Counted from the stretch's first letter, positions 24,619 through 32,940 are shown. The stretch: 46,182 nt of DNA from JACJXF01 sp964349045 (GCA_964349045.1 CAYGFI010000016.1:1-46182); one strand, 5' to 3'. Notes: generated by a model not told the origin, from the sequence alone. Numbers and translations are program-made.

Positions 24619-26187
24619 TTATTTTTCTCCTTCTTCTTTAGGTCCGATTTTTATTTGTTTTATCATAATGCTGACTTCAGCAATTGCAAGAACGGTGAAG
24701 ACAACAGCAAAGAGCCAGAAGGTAATTTGCACGGCGCTCGCATCAATGTTTGATACAGCCGCTGCAGTGGGCATCAAATCCTGAATGACCCAGGGTTGCC
24801 TACCGACTTCAGCGACAATCCATCCGGCCTGGCTTGCGATATAGGGTAATGGAAGTGTGAATAGTGCGAGTTTGAGAAACCATCTGCGTTTGTCGAGTTT
24901 ATGACGATATAGATATACCAGGGCGAGGATAAAGAAAAAGATAAAATAGAAACCCAGTCCAACCATGATGTGAAAACTGTAAAAGGTAAGAGGTACATTA
25001 GGGATGAGGCTATTCACGTCATTCAGGTGACCATATCCAAAATAACGAAAATATTCATCTTTGTATTTCTGGTCGTAAAATTTAGCCTTATAGGTTTCGT
25101 ACGTTTCAAGATCGTTCGACTTCTTAGCCAGTTTCATAGCTTTAAGATCTTCAATCACAATCTTACCCCTGCTTATTTTTTCACTTGCAGCCATTATGCC
25201 CTGTTCCGGGTTTCCGTTCACCATATCGGATACACCCGGAACAAAAGCATCCCAGTGTCCATAAGCCATATAAGATAAGAGGTTTGGAATTTCAATGGTA
25301 ACATGAAAATCTTTAATATTTTCATCATTGGGATCGCTTGACGACTTGGAAATTATTCCCAGGGCAACCAGTCCGGCGCCTTTTTGTCCGTGGAAGAGGC
25401 CTTCAATGGCTGCAAATTTCATAGGCTGGACATGAACTATCTGCCGGGTGGAACTGTCTCCCGTTGCCACAAGAAAAACTGATGTGATCAGTCCAAACAC
25501 GGCAGCAACCAGGATACTTCTTTTAGCAAACCATGATTCTCTTTTCTTAAGCAGGAACCATGCACTTATCCCCACTACGAAGATGGATGCAAGAACAAAA
25601 CCGTTACTGATGGTATGAAGGAACTTATTAACGGCAACCGGAGAAAAAAGGACCTCCCAGAAATTGATCATTTCATTGCGGGCAGTTTCCGGATTAAACT
25701 GCATTCCAACCGGATTCTGCATCCATGCGTTGGCAACCAGTATCCACAGGGCCGAAAGATTGGCCCCGATTGCTACCAGCCAGGTGGAGGTAAGGTGAGC
25801 TTTCCTGCTTACTTTATTCCATCCGAAAAACATAACCGCGATAAAGGTCGACTCAATAAAAAACGCCATGATTCCTTCGATGGCCAATGGGGCCCCGAAT
25901 ATATCCCCAACAAACCATGAATATTGCGACCAGTTTGTGCCGAATTCAAATTCAAGAATGATCCCGGTTGCCACGCCGATAGCAAAATTTATCCCGAAAA
26001 GAGTCATCCAGAATTTGGTAAGTTTTTTCCAGCGAGGATCGCCCGTCCTGACATATATGGATTCCATAATGGCCATTATAAATGACAATCCCAGCGTTAA
26101 GGGTACAAATAACCAATGGTACATGGCTGTAAGAGCAAATTGCCCCCGCGACCAGTCAACCAGGGAAAGATCAACAAGTTCAATCAT
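24619..26187 (-). CDS. cydA: Cytochrome bd oxidase subunit I
   Basis: This 522-residue catalytic subunit begins with WSRGQFALTAMYHWLFVPLTLG, which includes a heme-ligand histidine (His24). The Q-loop region holds MKFAAIEGL, and the C-terminal GWIVAEVGRQPWVIQDLMPT segment is the CydA hallmark GWxxxExGRQPW. An unusually charged stretch (about residues 300-380, rich in Lys/Asp/Tyr) enlarges the periplasmic loop relative to the Q-loop. It carries hemes b558, b595 and d. It follows the DUF4492 gene by 10 bases and precedes cydB by 1 base. Confidence 0.96.
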   Translation of the reverse strand: MIELVDLSLVDWSRGQFALTAMYHWLFVPLTLGLSFIMAIMESIYVRTGDPRWKKLTKFWMTLFGINFAIGVATGIILEFEFGTNWSQYSWFVGDIFGAPLAIEGIMAFFIESTFIAVMFFGWNKVSRKAHLTSTWLVAIGANLSALWILVANAWMQNPVGMQFNPETARNEMINFWEVLFSPVAVNKFLHTISNGFVLASIFVVGISAWFLLKKRESWFAKRSILVAAVFGLITSVFLVATGDSSTRQIVHVQPMKFAAIEGLFHGQKGAGLVALGIISKSSSDPNDENIKDFHVTIEIPNLLSYMAYGHWDAFVPGVSDMVNGNPEQGIMAASEKISRGKIVIEDLKAMKLAKKSNDLETYETYKAKFYDQKYKDEYFRYFGYGHLNDVNSLIPNVPLTFYSFHIMVGLGFYFIFFFILALVYLYRHKLDKRRWFLKLALFTLPLPYIASQAGWIVAEVGRQPWVIQDLMPTAAAVSNIDASAVQITFWLFAVVFTVLAIAEVSIMIKQIKIGPKEEGEK

Positions 26188-26197
26188 AACAGAAATA

Positions 26198-26410
26198 TTA
26201 TTTAGTTAGTTGTTCCAGCACATATTCACTTCGTTGCTCATCGGTTTCAAAATTCCTTTTCAGGAGATCGGGGAAGAAAAATAATTTCAGGATTACAAAC
26301 ATAATAAACAGTTTCACCAGGATGATAAGCCATACCTGTCGTCCCCAGCGGTCCATTTCGCGAAAGCCGGTGTGGTAGAAACTGAAAATCTGTTTGATTT
26401 TTTGAAGCAT
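26198..26410 (-). CDS. DUF4492 small membrane protein, first gene of the cyd operon
   Basis: This 70-residue protein has one membrane helix (about residues 26-47; WLIILVKLFIMFVILKLFFFP) after a FYHTGFREMDRWGR lead-in and a charged tail. It matches DUF4492, a Bacteroidota/Campylobacterota family found directly upstream of cydA. The ATG at 26410 was chosen because the family begins close to this point; a longer frame to 26584 reads through the regulatory and dyad sequences and lacks homology. Its role is unknown, probably in bd oxidase assembly. A -7 box ends only 4 bases before the ATG. Confidence 0.88.
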   Translation of the reverse strand: MLQKIKQIFSFYHTGFREMDRWGRQVWLIILVKLFIMFVILKLFFFPDLLKRNFETDEQRSEYVLEQLTK

Positions 26411-26413
26411 GTA

Positions 26414-26421
26414 CAAATATA
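26414..26421 (-). promoter_or_regulatory. Candidate -7 box of the cyd operon, very close to the start codon
   Basis: The minus strand reads TATATTTG, a full TAnnTTTG match, ending 4 bases before the DUF4492 ATG. Transcription would start at or next to the ATG, implying a leaderless or near-leaderless mRNA if the box is used. Confidence 0.4.
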
Positions 26422-26480
26422 GGAATTTGCAGATATTAATGAATGCCGGAGGCTGGTTTTTTGGAAAATACACACACGCA

Positions 26481-26602
26481 CGGTTGCAGCTAGGCCCAGT
26501 GCGGACTTTCGGAGCGATTTCAATCAACCGAGAATAAAGTTTATTTGAAAAACTGACAAAAGAAAACCACCGACCTGCCCGCATTGGGCTTAGCTGTTAC
26601 CG
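26481..26602. repeat. Long imperfect dyad element beside vapC
   Basis: Arms 26487-26504 and 26579-26596 (18 bases each) pair fully if two G-T wobbles are allowed. A further 4 pairs (CGGT at 26481-26484 with ACCG at 26599-26602) lie outside a 2-base mismatch. The loop is 74 bases. The stem with a small internal mismatch recalls the folded geometry of integron attC sites, but the canonical RYYYAAC/GTTRRRY boxes are not present. It lies between vapC and the cyd promoter. Confidence 0.65.
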
Positions 26603-26610
26603 GCAGGCAA
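26596..26610 (+). repeat. 15-bp inverted repeat, left copy flanking vapBC
   Basis: GTTACCGGCAGGCAA. Its inverse, with one mismatch, is at 27342-27356. The pair brackets the vapBC-like genes. Confidence 0.7.
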
Positions 26611-26620
26611 TTTGCAGAAA

Positions 26621-27025
26621 TTACAAAGTCCAATTATCAATTTTAAGTCCTTTAATTCGCTTAAAATGATTTGTATTATTCGTTATGAGTTGAAGTTCAC
26701 TTATGATAGCAATACCTGCAATCAAAGTATCAGTATGACCAATTTCAGTTCCTTTTTTTCGAAAATCAGCTTGAATAATTGCAGCGGTTTTTGCCATTGG
26801 CAAAGTCAAAGGGATGACTTTATTTAATTGAATAAAATCTTCAAATTTTTGTAATTGTTTTTTCGCATCTTTATATAAAAGTCCGTTGAGAATTTCGTAA
26901 TACGTTATGATGCTTAAACTTACAAATCCATATTCTTTTAAATGATCGGCTACTTTTTCAATAACCTTAGGATTTCCTCGTAAAAACTCCGAAAGAATAT
27001 CAGTGTCAAGCATCGATTGTTTCAT
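26621..27025 (-). CDS. VapC-like PIN-domain toxin
   Basis: This 134-residue PIN-domain endoribonuclease has N-terminal acidic residues in MLDTDILSEFLRG, a middle glutamate in TYYEILNGLL and a C-terminal TDTLIAGIAI segment, the metal-binding layout of VapC. The final ITNNTNHFKRIKGLKI is also typical. It would cleave tRNA or other RNA when freed from its antitoxin. Its ATG overlaps the antitoxin stop (ATGA), the standard coupling in these pairs. It is named by family; the RNA target is unknown. Confidence 0.92.
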   Translation of the reverse strand: MKQSMLDTDILSEFLRGNPKVIEKVADHLKEYGFVSLSIITYYEILNGLLYKDAKKQLQKFEDFIQLNKVIPLTLPMAKTAAIIQADFRKKGTEIGHTDTLIAGIAIISELQLITNNTNHFKRIKGLKIDNWTL

Positions 27026-27279
27026 ATGTCAAATTTTCGGTCTAACAGTTCGGTTCGAGTTTTCTTAGTTTGATTAAGAAATTCAGCATAATCAGAGCTA
27101 CTCATGTCGCTAAATGCCCCACCAAATGACAGAATTTTTTTCCTTAAGCTATCAGAATGCTTGGTTTTCGGCGTCATCGCATGAATGAACTGATAAAGCT
27201 CTTCCAGTCGATTAACTGGAACATCTTTCATTTCTTTTATTATTGTATTTAGTGTTGACATATTAATCTGAATTTTCAT
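27022..27279 (-). CDS. VapB-like antitoxin
   Basis: This 85-residue protein, starting at the ATG at 27279, has an in-frame TTG just before it as an alternative start. It is the upstream partner of the PIN toxin. The N-terminal part (INMSTLNTIIKEMKDVPVNRLEELYQFIHAM) resembles a small helical DNA-binding or dimerisation module, and the Phe/Ser/Asp-rich tail (SFGGAFSDMSSSDYAEFL) is the likely toxin-wrapping segment seen in related Bacteroidota antitoxins. The fold family is not certain. An 18-bp palindrome lies about 85 bases upstream. Confidence 0.82.
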   Translation of the reverse strand: MKIQINMSTLNTIIKEMKDVPVNRLEELYQFIHAMTPKTKHSDSLRKKILSFGGAFSDMSSSDYAEFLNQTKKTRTELLDRKFDI

Positions 27280-27341
27280 CAAAGATAACTAAAAATTCTT
27301 TTCAAGTTTTGAAGGCTAAATCAAATTGGCAGTGTTAACCC

Positions 27342-27356
27342 TTGCTTGCCGGTAAC
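27342..27356 (-). repeat. 15-bp inverted repeat, right copy flanking vapBC
   Basis: The minus strand reads GTTACCGGCAAGCAA, 14 of 15 identical to the left copy at 26596-26610. Confidence 0.7.
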
Positions 27357-27364
27357 GAATGTGC

Positions 27365-27382
27365 ATACGCAATATTGCGTAT
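27365..27382. repeat. Perfect 18-bp palindrome
   Basis: ATACGCAATATTGCGTAT is its own reverse complement. ATGT and ACAT outside it (27360-27363, 27389-27392) extend the dyad imperfectly. It is a candidate operator, for example for the VapB-like antitoxin, or the tip of a cruciform. Confidence 0.7.
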
Positions 27383-27745
27383 AGATTTACATTGGATGGA
27401 GGAACGTTTTTTGCCTGTATTCCATTTTTAGATTAAAAGTATTAAGATTTTTTGATCCTGTACGGGTTATGATGAAAGATTTTCGAAGTTTTAATCATAA
27501 TTTTAATGCGTGTATAACTTTAAATAACAGTGATAGACGCGTGAAAATATCTTTCGTAATGAAGGTATTTAATCTGTGTTTGTCTGTATAATCAAACCCG
27601 GCTTCAAAGTTAGTTACGCAGGTGATATCATCGTAATTCATTGGATTACATTGCTCTACTCCTTAAATAACCGGCTTTCAGTCTATTTTACATCCAAATA
27701 AGATATCTTGTTTGGATTCCGTTTAAATAATGAATCAGGGTTTGT

Positions 27746-27753
27746 TATCTTTG
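27746..27753 (+). promoter_or_regulatory. Candidate -7 box of the SCO-cox operon
   Basis: TATCTTTG matches TAnnTTTG and lies about 61 bases before the SCO gene. The -33 element is unclear. Confidence 0.45.
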
Positions 27754-27814
27754 CCGGCAATTGTAATCAGCATATTTTTGTATATTTATCCATAAATTAT
27801 AGCCTGTCCCGATT

Positions 27815-28606
27815 ATGAAATACTTTTTCTTTTTATTGTTATTCCTGTTCAACCTTGCTGATTCTGTCCTTTTCGCCCAAACTCCCGTTTCCACACCAAA
27901 TGTTGAAATCGGTTTTGTTGAAAAACAAGGACAGTATGCTGCACTCGACACACGTCTGATTAACGAACAAGGCGATACAGTATTGCTGCGCGACATCCTT
28001 AACAAACCAACCCTCCTGAACCTTGTATATTACCGTTGCCCCGGAACATGCAGCCCTTTGATGTGGGGCGTTTCCAAATTTATCGAAGAGGTGGACCTTG
28101 AGCTGGGAACCGACTACCAGGTTCTGACTATCAGTTTCGACCCTACCGAGGAAATTATCCTGGGAATAAGGAAAAAAGCCAATTATGTTACTAGTCTGAA
28201 GAACAAAGACCTCGGCAATTATTGGTATTTCTTCGTTTCCGATAGCGCCAATATTGCACAGCTATGTGAATCGGTGGGCTTTCATTATAAATGGATCAAT
28301 AACGAGTTCGTTCATCCCACCGGACTTATAGCCCTGGCAGCCGATGGCAAAATAACCCGCTACCTGCGCGGGATTGAATTCCTTCCCTTTGATATTAAAA
28401 TAACCATGGTGGAAGCTGCCAATGGAAAAATTGGTCCCAGCCTTAACCGGCTGCTTGCTATTTGTTATTCTTATGATGACAAAGGAAATGAATTTGTATT
28501 TAACGTAACCAAAGTATCAGGAATAGTAATTTTGTTTTTTATCATTGTAATTTTCCTGATTCTTTTTATTTCCAAAAAAACAAGTACTAAAAGTGCTAAA
28601 ATATGA
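27815..28606 (+). CDS. SCO1/SenC family copper chaperone
   Basis: This 263-residue protein has an N-terminal signal or anchor (residues 3-20), a thioredoxin-like SCO domain and a C-terminal helix (about 235-256). The copper-binding set is Cys75 and Cys79 (YYRCPGTCSPL) and His167 (NEFVHPTG). It loads copper into the CuA centre of cytochrome oxidase subunit II. Its last 4 bases overlap the subunit I gene (ATGA), so it is the first gene of the oxidase operon. The C-terminal helix gives it two possible membrane spans, a common Bacteroidota form. Confidence 0.94.
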   Translation: MKYFFFLLLFLFNLADSVLFAQTPVSTPNVEIGFVEKQGQYAALDTRLINEQGDTVLLRDILNKPTLLNLVYYRCPGTCSPLMWGVSKFIEEVDLELGTDYQVLTISFDPTEEIILGIRKKANYVTSLKNKDLGNYWYFFVSDSANIAQLCESVGFHYKWINNEFVHPTGLIALAADGKITRYLRGIEFLPFDIKITMVEAANGKIGPSLNRLLAICYSYDDKGNEFVFNVTKVSGIVILFFIIVIFLILFISKKTSTKSAKI

Positions 28607-30216
28607 GTGTTCATACAAACACCCCCGAACCAAATTACCTGGAATATAAGGGGAAGTATAAAGGGATTCTTGCCTGGATACTTTCAACCGATCATAAAAG
28701 GATCGCAATGCTTTACCTGTATTCCCTTATGACATTTTTTATCATAGGAGCTATTCTTGGCCTTCTGATGAAATTCGAACTGATAGCCCCGGGAAAAACC
28801 ATCATGGAGCCCCAGACCTATAATGCCTTTTTTACTTTGCATGGCATTTTAATGATCTTTGCAGTGGTGATACCGGGATTACCGGCCGTATTCGGTAATT
28901 TCCTGCTTCCTCTGATGATCGGGGCAAAAGATGTAGCTTTTCCCCGCTTAAATCTTTTCTCCTGGTATATATATGTTGTGGGGATCATCCTTGTAGTCAT
29001 CTCACAGCTTGCGGGTGAAGGTCCTCCCGATACCGGTTGGACGTTCTACGCTCCTTATAGTTTCCGCACTGCCGGTAATATGCTACCCGCGGTTTTAGGC
29101 GCGTTTGTCTTAGGGTTTTCTTCCATTCTCACCGGACTTAACTTTATCGTTACCATTCATCGTATGCGGGCGCCGGGAATGAGCTGGCTCAAAATGCCAC
29201 TGTTCCCATGGACTCTTTACGGTACAGCATGGATTCAGCTTCTGGCTACTCCCGTTGTTGGTATCACCCTGCTTATGGTAGTGGCTGAAAGAACTTTAAA
29301 TATTGGATTTTTCGACCCTTCACTTGGAGGCGACCCGGTACTTTACCAGCATTTATTCTGGATTTACAGCCATCCCGCGGTTTATATTATGATCCTCCCT
29401 GCTATGGGCGCCATCTCGGAAATTGTTCCCACTTTCGCACAGAAATCCATTTTTGGCTATAAATTTATGGTCGCGTCAACCCTGGCAATAGCTTTCGTGG
29501 GATATTTCGTATGGGGTCACCACATGTTCACCTCCGGCATGAGCGGAACTGCACTTTATACTTTTTCTATACTCACATTTCTGGTTGCCATTCCAAGCGC
29601 CATTAAAGTATTCAACTGGATATCGACCATGCACAAGGGTTCTATCGATTTGCAGACCCCAATGTATTGGGCAATGGCCTTTATCTTTGTTTTTATGGTT
29701 GGCGGATTTACCGGACTTGTGCTGGGTTCTCTTGCCGCTAATGTACATCTTCATAATACCCATTTTGTTGTTGCCCATTTCCATTTCATTGTTTTCGGGG
29801 GAACAGGTTTTGCCTTTTTTGGAGCTATACATTACTGGTTCCCCAAGATTTATGGAAGGATGTACGACACACAATGGGCCAATACAGGACTTGTTTTATT
29901 TTTTATCGGCTTCATCACGCTCTACATGCCAATGTTTTACCTGGGTTATATGGGTATGCCCAGACGTTATTACGATTACGATGAGATATTCCACGGCGGA
30001 AATATTATTTCGTCGATGGGTGCATGGGTACTCATTGCAGGTTTAGCCGTTATTATAATTAACCTCTTTAAGTCGGCCAAACATGGGCCTAAAGCAGTAG
30101 CAGACCCATGGGGAGGAAAAACCCTCGAATGGACTGTTCCCTCGCCTCCCCCGGTAGAAAACTTTGAAGAAACTCCCATAGTAACCAAAGGACCTTACGA
30201 CTATAGCAAAGACTAA
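28603..30216 (+). CDS. ctaD: Cytochrome c oxidase subunit I (heme-copper, A2 type)
   Basis: This 537-residue protein has 12 or more helices, the WILSTDHKRIAMLY lead-in and the heme a ligand region FTLHGILMIF. The CuB/Tyr crosslink motif is IYSHPAVYIMILP, followed by VWGHHMFTSG and HNTHFVVAHFHFIVFGG with the late heme ligands. The YSHPxVY form, in place of GHPEVY, is the signature of A2-type oxidases such as the Rhodothermus caa3. It reduces O2 and pumps protons. It is followed after 2 bases by subunit III. Confidence 0.97.
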   Translation: MSVHTNTPEPNYLEYKGKYKGILAWILSTDHKRIAMLYLYSLMTFFIIGAILGLLMKFELIAPGKTIMEPQTYNAFFTLHGILMIFAVVIPGLPAVFGNFLLPLMIGAKDVAFPRLNLFSWYIYVVGIILVVISQLAGEGPPDTGWTFYAPYSFRTAGNMLPAVLGAFVLGFSSILTGLNFIVTIHRMRAPGMSWLKMPLFPWTLYGTAWIQLLATPVVGITLLMVVAERTLNIGFFDPSLGGDPVLYQHLFWIYSHPAVYIMILPAMGAISEIVPTFAQKSIFGYKFMVASTLAIAFVGYFVWGHHMFTSGMSGTALYTFSILTFLVAIPSAIKVFNWISTMHKGSIDLQTPMYWAMAFIFVFMVGGFTGLVLGSLAANVHLHNTHFVVAHFHFIVFGGTGFAFFGAIHYWFPKIYGRMYDTQWANTGLVLFFIGFITLYMPMFYLGYMGMPRRYYDYDEIFHGGNIISSMGAWVLIAGLAVIIINLFKSAKHGPKAVADPWGGKTLEWTVPSPPPVENFEETPIVTKGPYDYSKD

Positions 30217-30218
30217 TT

Positions 30219-30815
30219 ATGGAAACACACAGAGACGATATTGCTTCGAAAATCGGGATGTGGCTTTTTCTCCTGACTGAGATGCTTTTATTCGGAGGGC
30301 TCTTCATTGTTTATTCCATCTACCGGTTCCGGAATCCTGAAGCATTCCATCTCGCGGCTCACGAGCTGAGCGTTTTAATCGGAACCATCAATACTGCAAT
30401 TCTGCTGATCAGCAGCGCCACCATTGCAATGTCTATCAGCGCTATCCAGCTTAAAAACAAAAAGTTATCCCTGCTCCTTCTCGGAATTACAATTTTACTT
30501 GGCCTGGCCTTCCTGGTAAACAAATATTTCGAATGGGGGGCAAAAATTCAACATCATATTTACCCGGGATCTGAAATAATGGCAGAACGAGGACAAGGTG
30601 ATGTTCTGTTTTTCGGATTATACTATTTTATGACCGGTTTGCATGCCTTGCATATTATCATAGGATTGGCCTTCATCTTTGTTGTATTTTTCCGGTTATT
30701 GAATGATAAACTCGGGCCCGATAATTTCGCTTTGCATGAAAATGCCGGATTATACTGGCACCTGGTGGATCTGATATGGATCTTCCTGTTCCCATTATTC
30801 TATTTAATAACTTAA
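30219..30815 (+). CDS. ctaE: Cytochrome c oxidase subunit III
   Basis: This 198-residue protein has five helices, with SKIGMWLFLLTEMLLFGGLF at the start, FGLYYFMTGLHALHIIIG in the middle and GLYWHLVDLIWIFLFPLFYL at the end, all CoxC signatures. It has the short five-helix form usual for bacteria with caa3 oxidases. It supports proton uptake and stability of subunit I. It lies between subunits I and IV, and its stop abuts the subunit IV start. Confidence 0.96.
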   Translation: METHRDDIASKIGMWLFLLTEMLLFGGLFIVYSIYRFRNPEAFHLAAHELSVLIGTINTAILLISSATIAMSISAIQLKNKKLSLLLLGITILLGLAFLVNKYFEWGAKIQHHIYPGSEIMAERGQGDVLFFGLYYFMTGLHALHIIIGLAFIFVVFFRLLNDKLGPDNFALHENAGLYWHLVDLIWIFLFPLFYLIT

Positions 30816-31112
30816 ATGTCAATTGGTTTGGAAAACGAAAAACACCACATCGTCCCTTATTCAACGTACCTCCTGATATTAACCGGCCTGCTCGTGTTAA
30901 CCATGATATCAGTGGCCGTTACACAGATTAACCTGGGGACACTAACTGTTACCATTGCGCTATTGATTGCCGGTGTGAAATCATCATTAGTGCTCGCTAT
31001 TTTCATGCACCTGAAATTCGATAATAAAATGTACGCACTAATGGCAATCGGAGTGGTGCTGCTTATTGGAATAATGATCTTCATTACTTTTTTAGATTAC
31101 CTATACAGATAA
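30816..31112 (+). CDS. ctaF: Cytochrome c oxidase subunit IV
   Basis: This 98-residue protein has three helices and matches the prokaryotic subunit IV (COX4_pro) family. It has the Y-x3-L-x-LLVLTMISVAV first helix, the TVTIALLIAGVKSSLVLAIFMHLKFD second helix with its conserved MHL, and IGVVLLIGIMIFITFLDY at the end. It is an accessory subunit; its start directly follows the subunit III stop. Subunit II follows after 6 bases. Confidence 0.92.
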   Translation: MSIGLENEKHHIVPYSTYLLILTGLLVLTMISVAVTQINLGTLTVTIALLIAGVKSSLVLAIFMHLKFDNKMYALMAIGVVLLIGIMIFITFLDYLYR

Positions 31113-31118
31113 GACCTT

Positions 31119-32066
31119 ATGTATTCAACAACCGGAATTGAAGCGTCGAACTTTGTATCATCTTTTGATACAGCCTTTTTCTCAGTCGTCGGGATTGCCA
31201 TCCTTCTTCTTGTTAGCCTTACCGTCCTGATGTTGTATTTTGTTATTAAATACAACCGGAAGAAAAACAAACAAGCCGCGAATATTGAAGGAAATACAAA
31301 ACTGGAAATTATGTGGACTATCATTCCGACTCTTCTGGCTCTTGGAATGTTTTATTTCGGATGGGCCGGCTGGCGGCCGATGAAAGATCCCCCGAAAGAT
31401 GGCTTAAAGGTTACCACCATCGCCAGGATGTGGAATTTTTCCTTTTTATATGAAAACGGTAAACAAAGCGCTGAATTGGTTGTTCCGGTAGGCATGCCCG
31501 TAAAATTAAAACTCATTTCGGTTGATGTTCTGCACAGCGTATTTATCCCGGCATTCCGGGTTAAAGAAGATATTGTTCCCGGGAGGGAAAAGATGATGTG
31601 GTTCATTCCTCAGAGGGCCGGGGTTTACGATCTGTATTGCGCGGAATACTGTGGTTTGCAGCATTCCTATATGAATGCAGACCTGAGAGCCATTCCACAG
31701 GAAGAATTTGATAAATGGTACACCGACACTACTGCAGTTGAAATTGATGCAGATGCTTCCGTTCCGGGCGCTCATGGATTCGCTATTATGAAAGCACAGG
31801 GCTGCAATGCCTGCCATTCTTCCGATGGATCCAAAATTATCGGTCCCTCCTATCTTGGCTTGTGGGGAAAACAACATGTGGTTGTACGTAACGGGCAGGA
31901 TGTAACAGTTACAGTTGATTCGGCCTATATCAGAAAATCCATTTATGATCCTAACTCGGAAATTGTAAAAGGGTATCAAAAGGGTCTGATGCAAAGTTAT
32001 GATAAGGTTATTTCCGAGGGAGATATCTCAAAAATTATAGAGTATTTGAAATCACTGGAGGAATAG
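31119..32066 (+). CDS. ctaC: Cytochrome c oxidase subunit II with fused cytochrome c (caa3 type)
   Basis: This 315-residue protein has two N-terminal helices (about 18-45 and 63-85) and a periplasmic cupredoxin domain with the CuA ligands His139, Cys174, Cys178, His182 and Met185 (CAEYCGLQHSYM). A C-terminal class I cytochrome c domain carries Cys229-x-x-Cys232-His233 (CNACH). The fusion makes the oxidase caa3: electrons reach CuA from its own heme c, which here can accept them from alternative complex III. It is last of the four structural genes rather than first. No lipobox cysteine is seen. Confidence 0.96.
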   Translation: MYSTTGIEASNFVSSFDTAFFSVVGIAILLLVSLTVLMLYFVIKYNRKKNKQAANIEGNTKLEIMWTIIPTLLALGMFYFGWAGWRPMKDPPKDGLKVTTIARMWNFSFLYENGKQSAELVVPVGMPVKLKLISVDVLHSVFIPAFRVKEDIVPGREKMMWFIPQRAGVYDLYCAEYCGLQHSYMNADLRAIPQEEFDKWYTDTTAVEIDADASVPGAHGFAIMKAQGCNACHSSDGSKIIGPSYLGLWGKQHVVVRNGQDVTVTVDSAYIRKSIYDPNSEIVKGYQKGLMQSYDKVISEGDISKIIEYLKSLEE

Positions 32067-32076
32067 GAGACGAAGC

Positions 32077-32940
32077 GTGGGTTTAAAAGATTATCTGCAA
32101 TTTAGCAAAATACGAATCATGCTTCCGGTTGCCTTTACGGGCTTCACCGGGTATTTTATTTACCAGCCCCGGATTGATTCTTCGATTGTCCTGGTAAGCT
32201 TTGGAATTTTGTTACAAGCCATCGCGTCGTCAGTTCTGAATCAGATCCAGGAGATTGATCTCGACCGGAAAATGAAACGTACCCACAACCGCCCGTTACC
32301 AACCGGTAAAATCAGCGTTTCTGCCGCGGTACTTTTTTTCCTGTTTAATCTTTTTGCCGGTACTGCACTCATTTACGTGTTCGGAAACCTTCTTGCCGCT
32401 GCAGTCGGCCTATTTACTATGTTCTGGTACAATGTGGTTTATACATACTCAAAAAGGATCACTGCATTTGCCGTTGTTCCTGGATCGCTTACCGGGGCTT
32501 TGCCTCCTTTTATCGGGTGGACGGCTGCCGGGGGAGCTTTGCTGGATAAACCAATTGTCCTGGTGGGTTTTTTACTGTTTATCGGACAGGTTCCACACTT
32601 CTGGTTGCTGATTCTAAAATATGGAGAGGAATATGGAAATGCAGGGATTCCAAGTCTGACAAGGATTTTGAGCCGACCTCAAATTAACCGTTTAAGTTTT
32701 ACCTGGGTGGTTACTTCAGCTGTTTCCGCCTTGTTTCTATCTTATTTCAGGGTGATGCAGTCTAAAGTAACTATAACAATCCTTATAATTGCCTCATTTT
32801 ACGTTATATGGTCATTTCGGGGGATGATTACCGGACCGGAAAGTAATATCCCATTCCGAAGGAATTTTATCCTTTTAAACTCTTATTTTCTTTTGATACT
32901 CATTCTTCTGATTGCTGACAGGATATTGACCTATTCCTGA
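32077..32940 (+). CDS. ctaB: Protoheme IX farnesyltransferase (heme O synthase)
   Basis: This 287-residue UbiA-superfamily membrane enzyme uses a GTG start 10 bases after the subunit II stop. The motif is N55-x3-E59-x-D61-x-D63-x2-M66-x-R68-T69 followed by RPLP, the CtaB pattern with Glu in place of the first Asp. The second acidic motif, KYGEEYGNAGIPSL, is also specific to CtaB. It converts heme B to heme O for the oxidase. CtaA, which makes heme A, is not in the window. Confidence 0.94.
   Translation: MGLKDYLQFSKIRIMLPVAFTGFTGYFIYQPRIDSSIVLVSFGILLQAIASSVLNQIQEIDLDRKMKRTHNRPLPTGKISVSAAVLFFLFNLFAGTALIYVFGNLLAAAVGLFTMFWYNVVYTYSKRITAFAVVPGSLTGALPPFIGWTAAGGALLDKPIVLVGFLLFIGQVPHFWLLILKYGEEYGNAGIPSLTRILSRPQINRLSFTWVVTSAVSALFLSYFRVMQSKVTITILIIASFYVIWSFRGMITGPESNIPFRRNFILLNSYFLLILILLIADRILTYS

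Larger units (their letters stand above)
27283..27814. other. Intergenic region between vapB and the cox operon
   Basis: This 532-base AT-rich region lies between divergent genes. It contains the right copy of the vapBC-flanking inverted repeat (27342-27356), an 18-bp perfect palindrome (27365-27382) and a candidate promoter for the SCO-cox operon (27746-27753). No gene longer than chance was recognised. Confidence 0.6.

Noticed and set aside
26411..26584. N-terminal extension of the DUF4492 protein to 128 residues
   Set aside because: The added 58 residues read through the promoter box and dyad element and have no family match; the ATG at 26410 fits the family.
26481..26602. Bona fide integron attC site
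   Set aside because: The fold is similar but the RYYYAAC/GTTRRRY core boxes and an integrase gene are missing, so only attC-like geometry is claimed.
29585..30046. 153-codon frame inside ctaD
   Set aside because: It is out of frame with the subunit I gene, which has complete conserved motifs.
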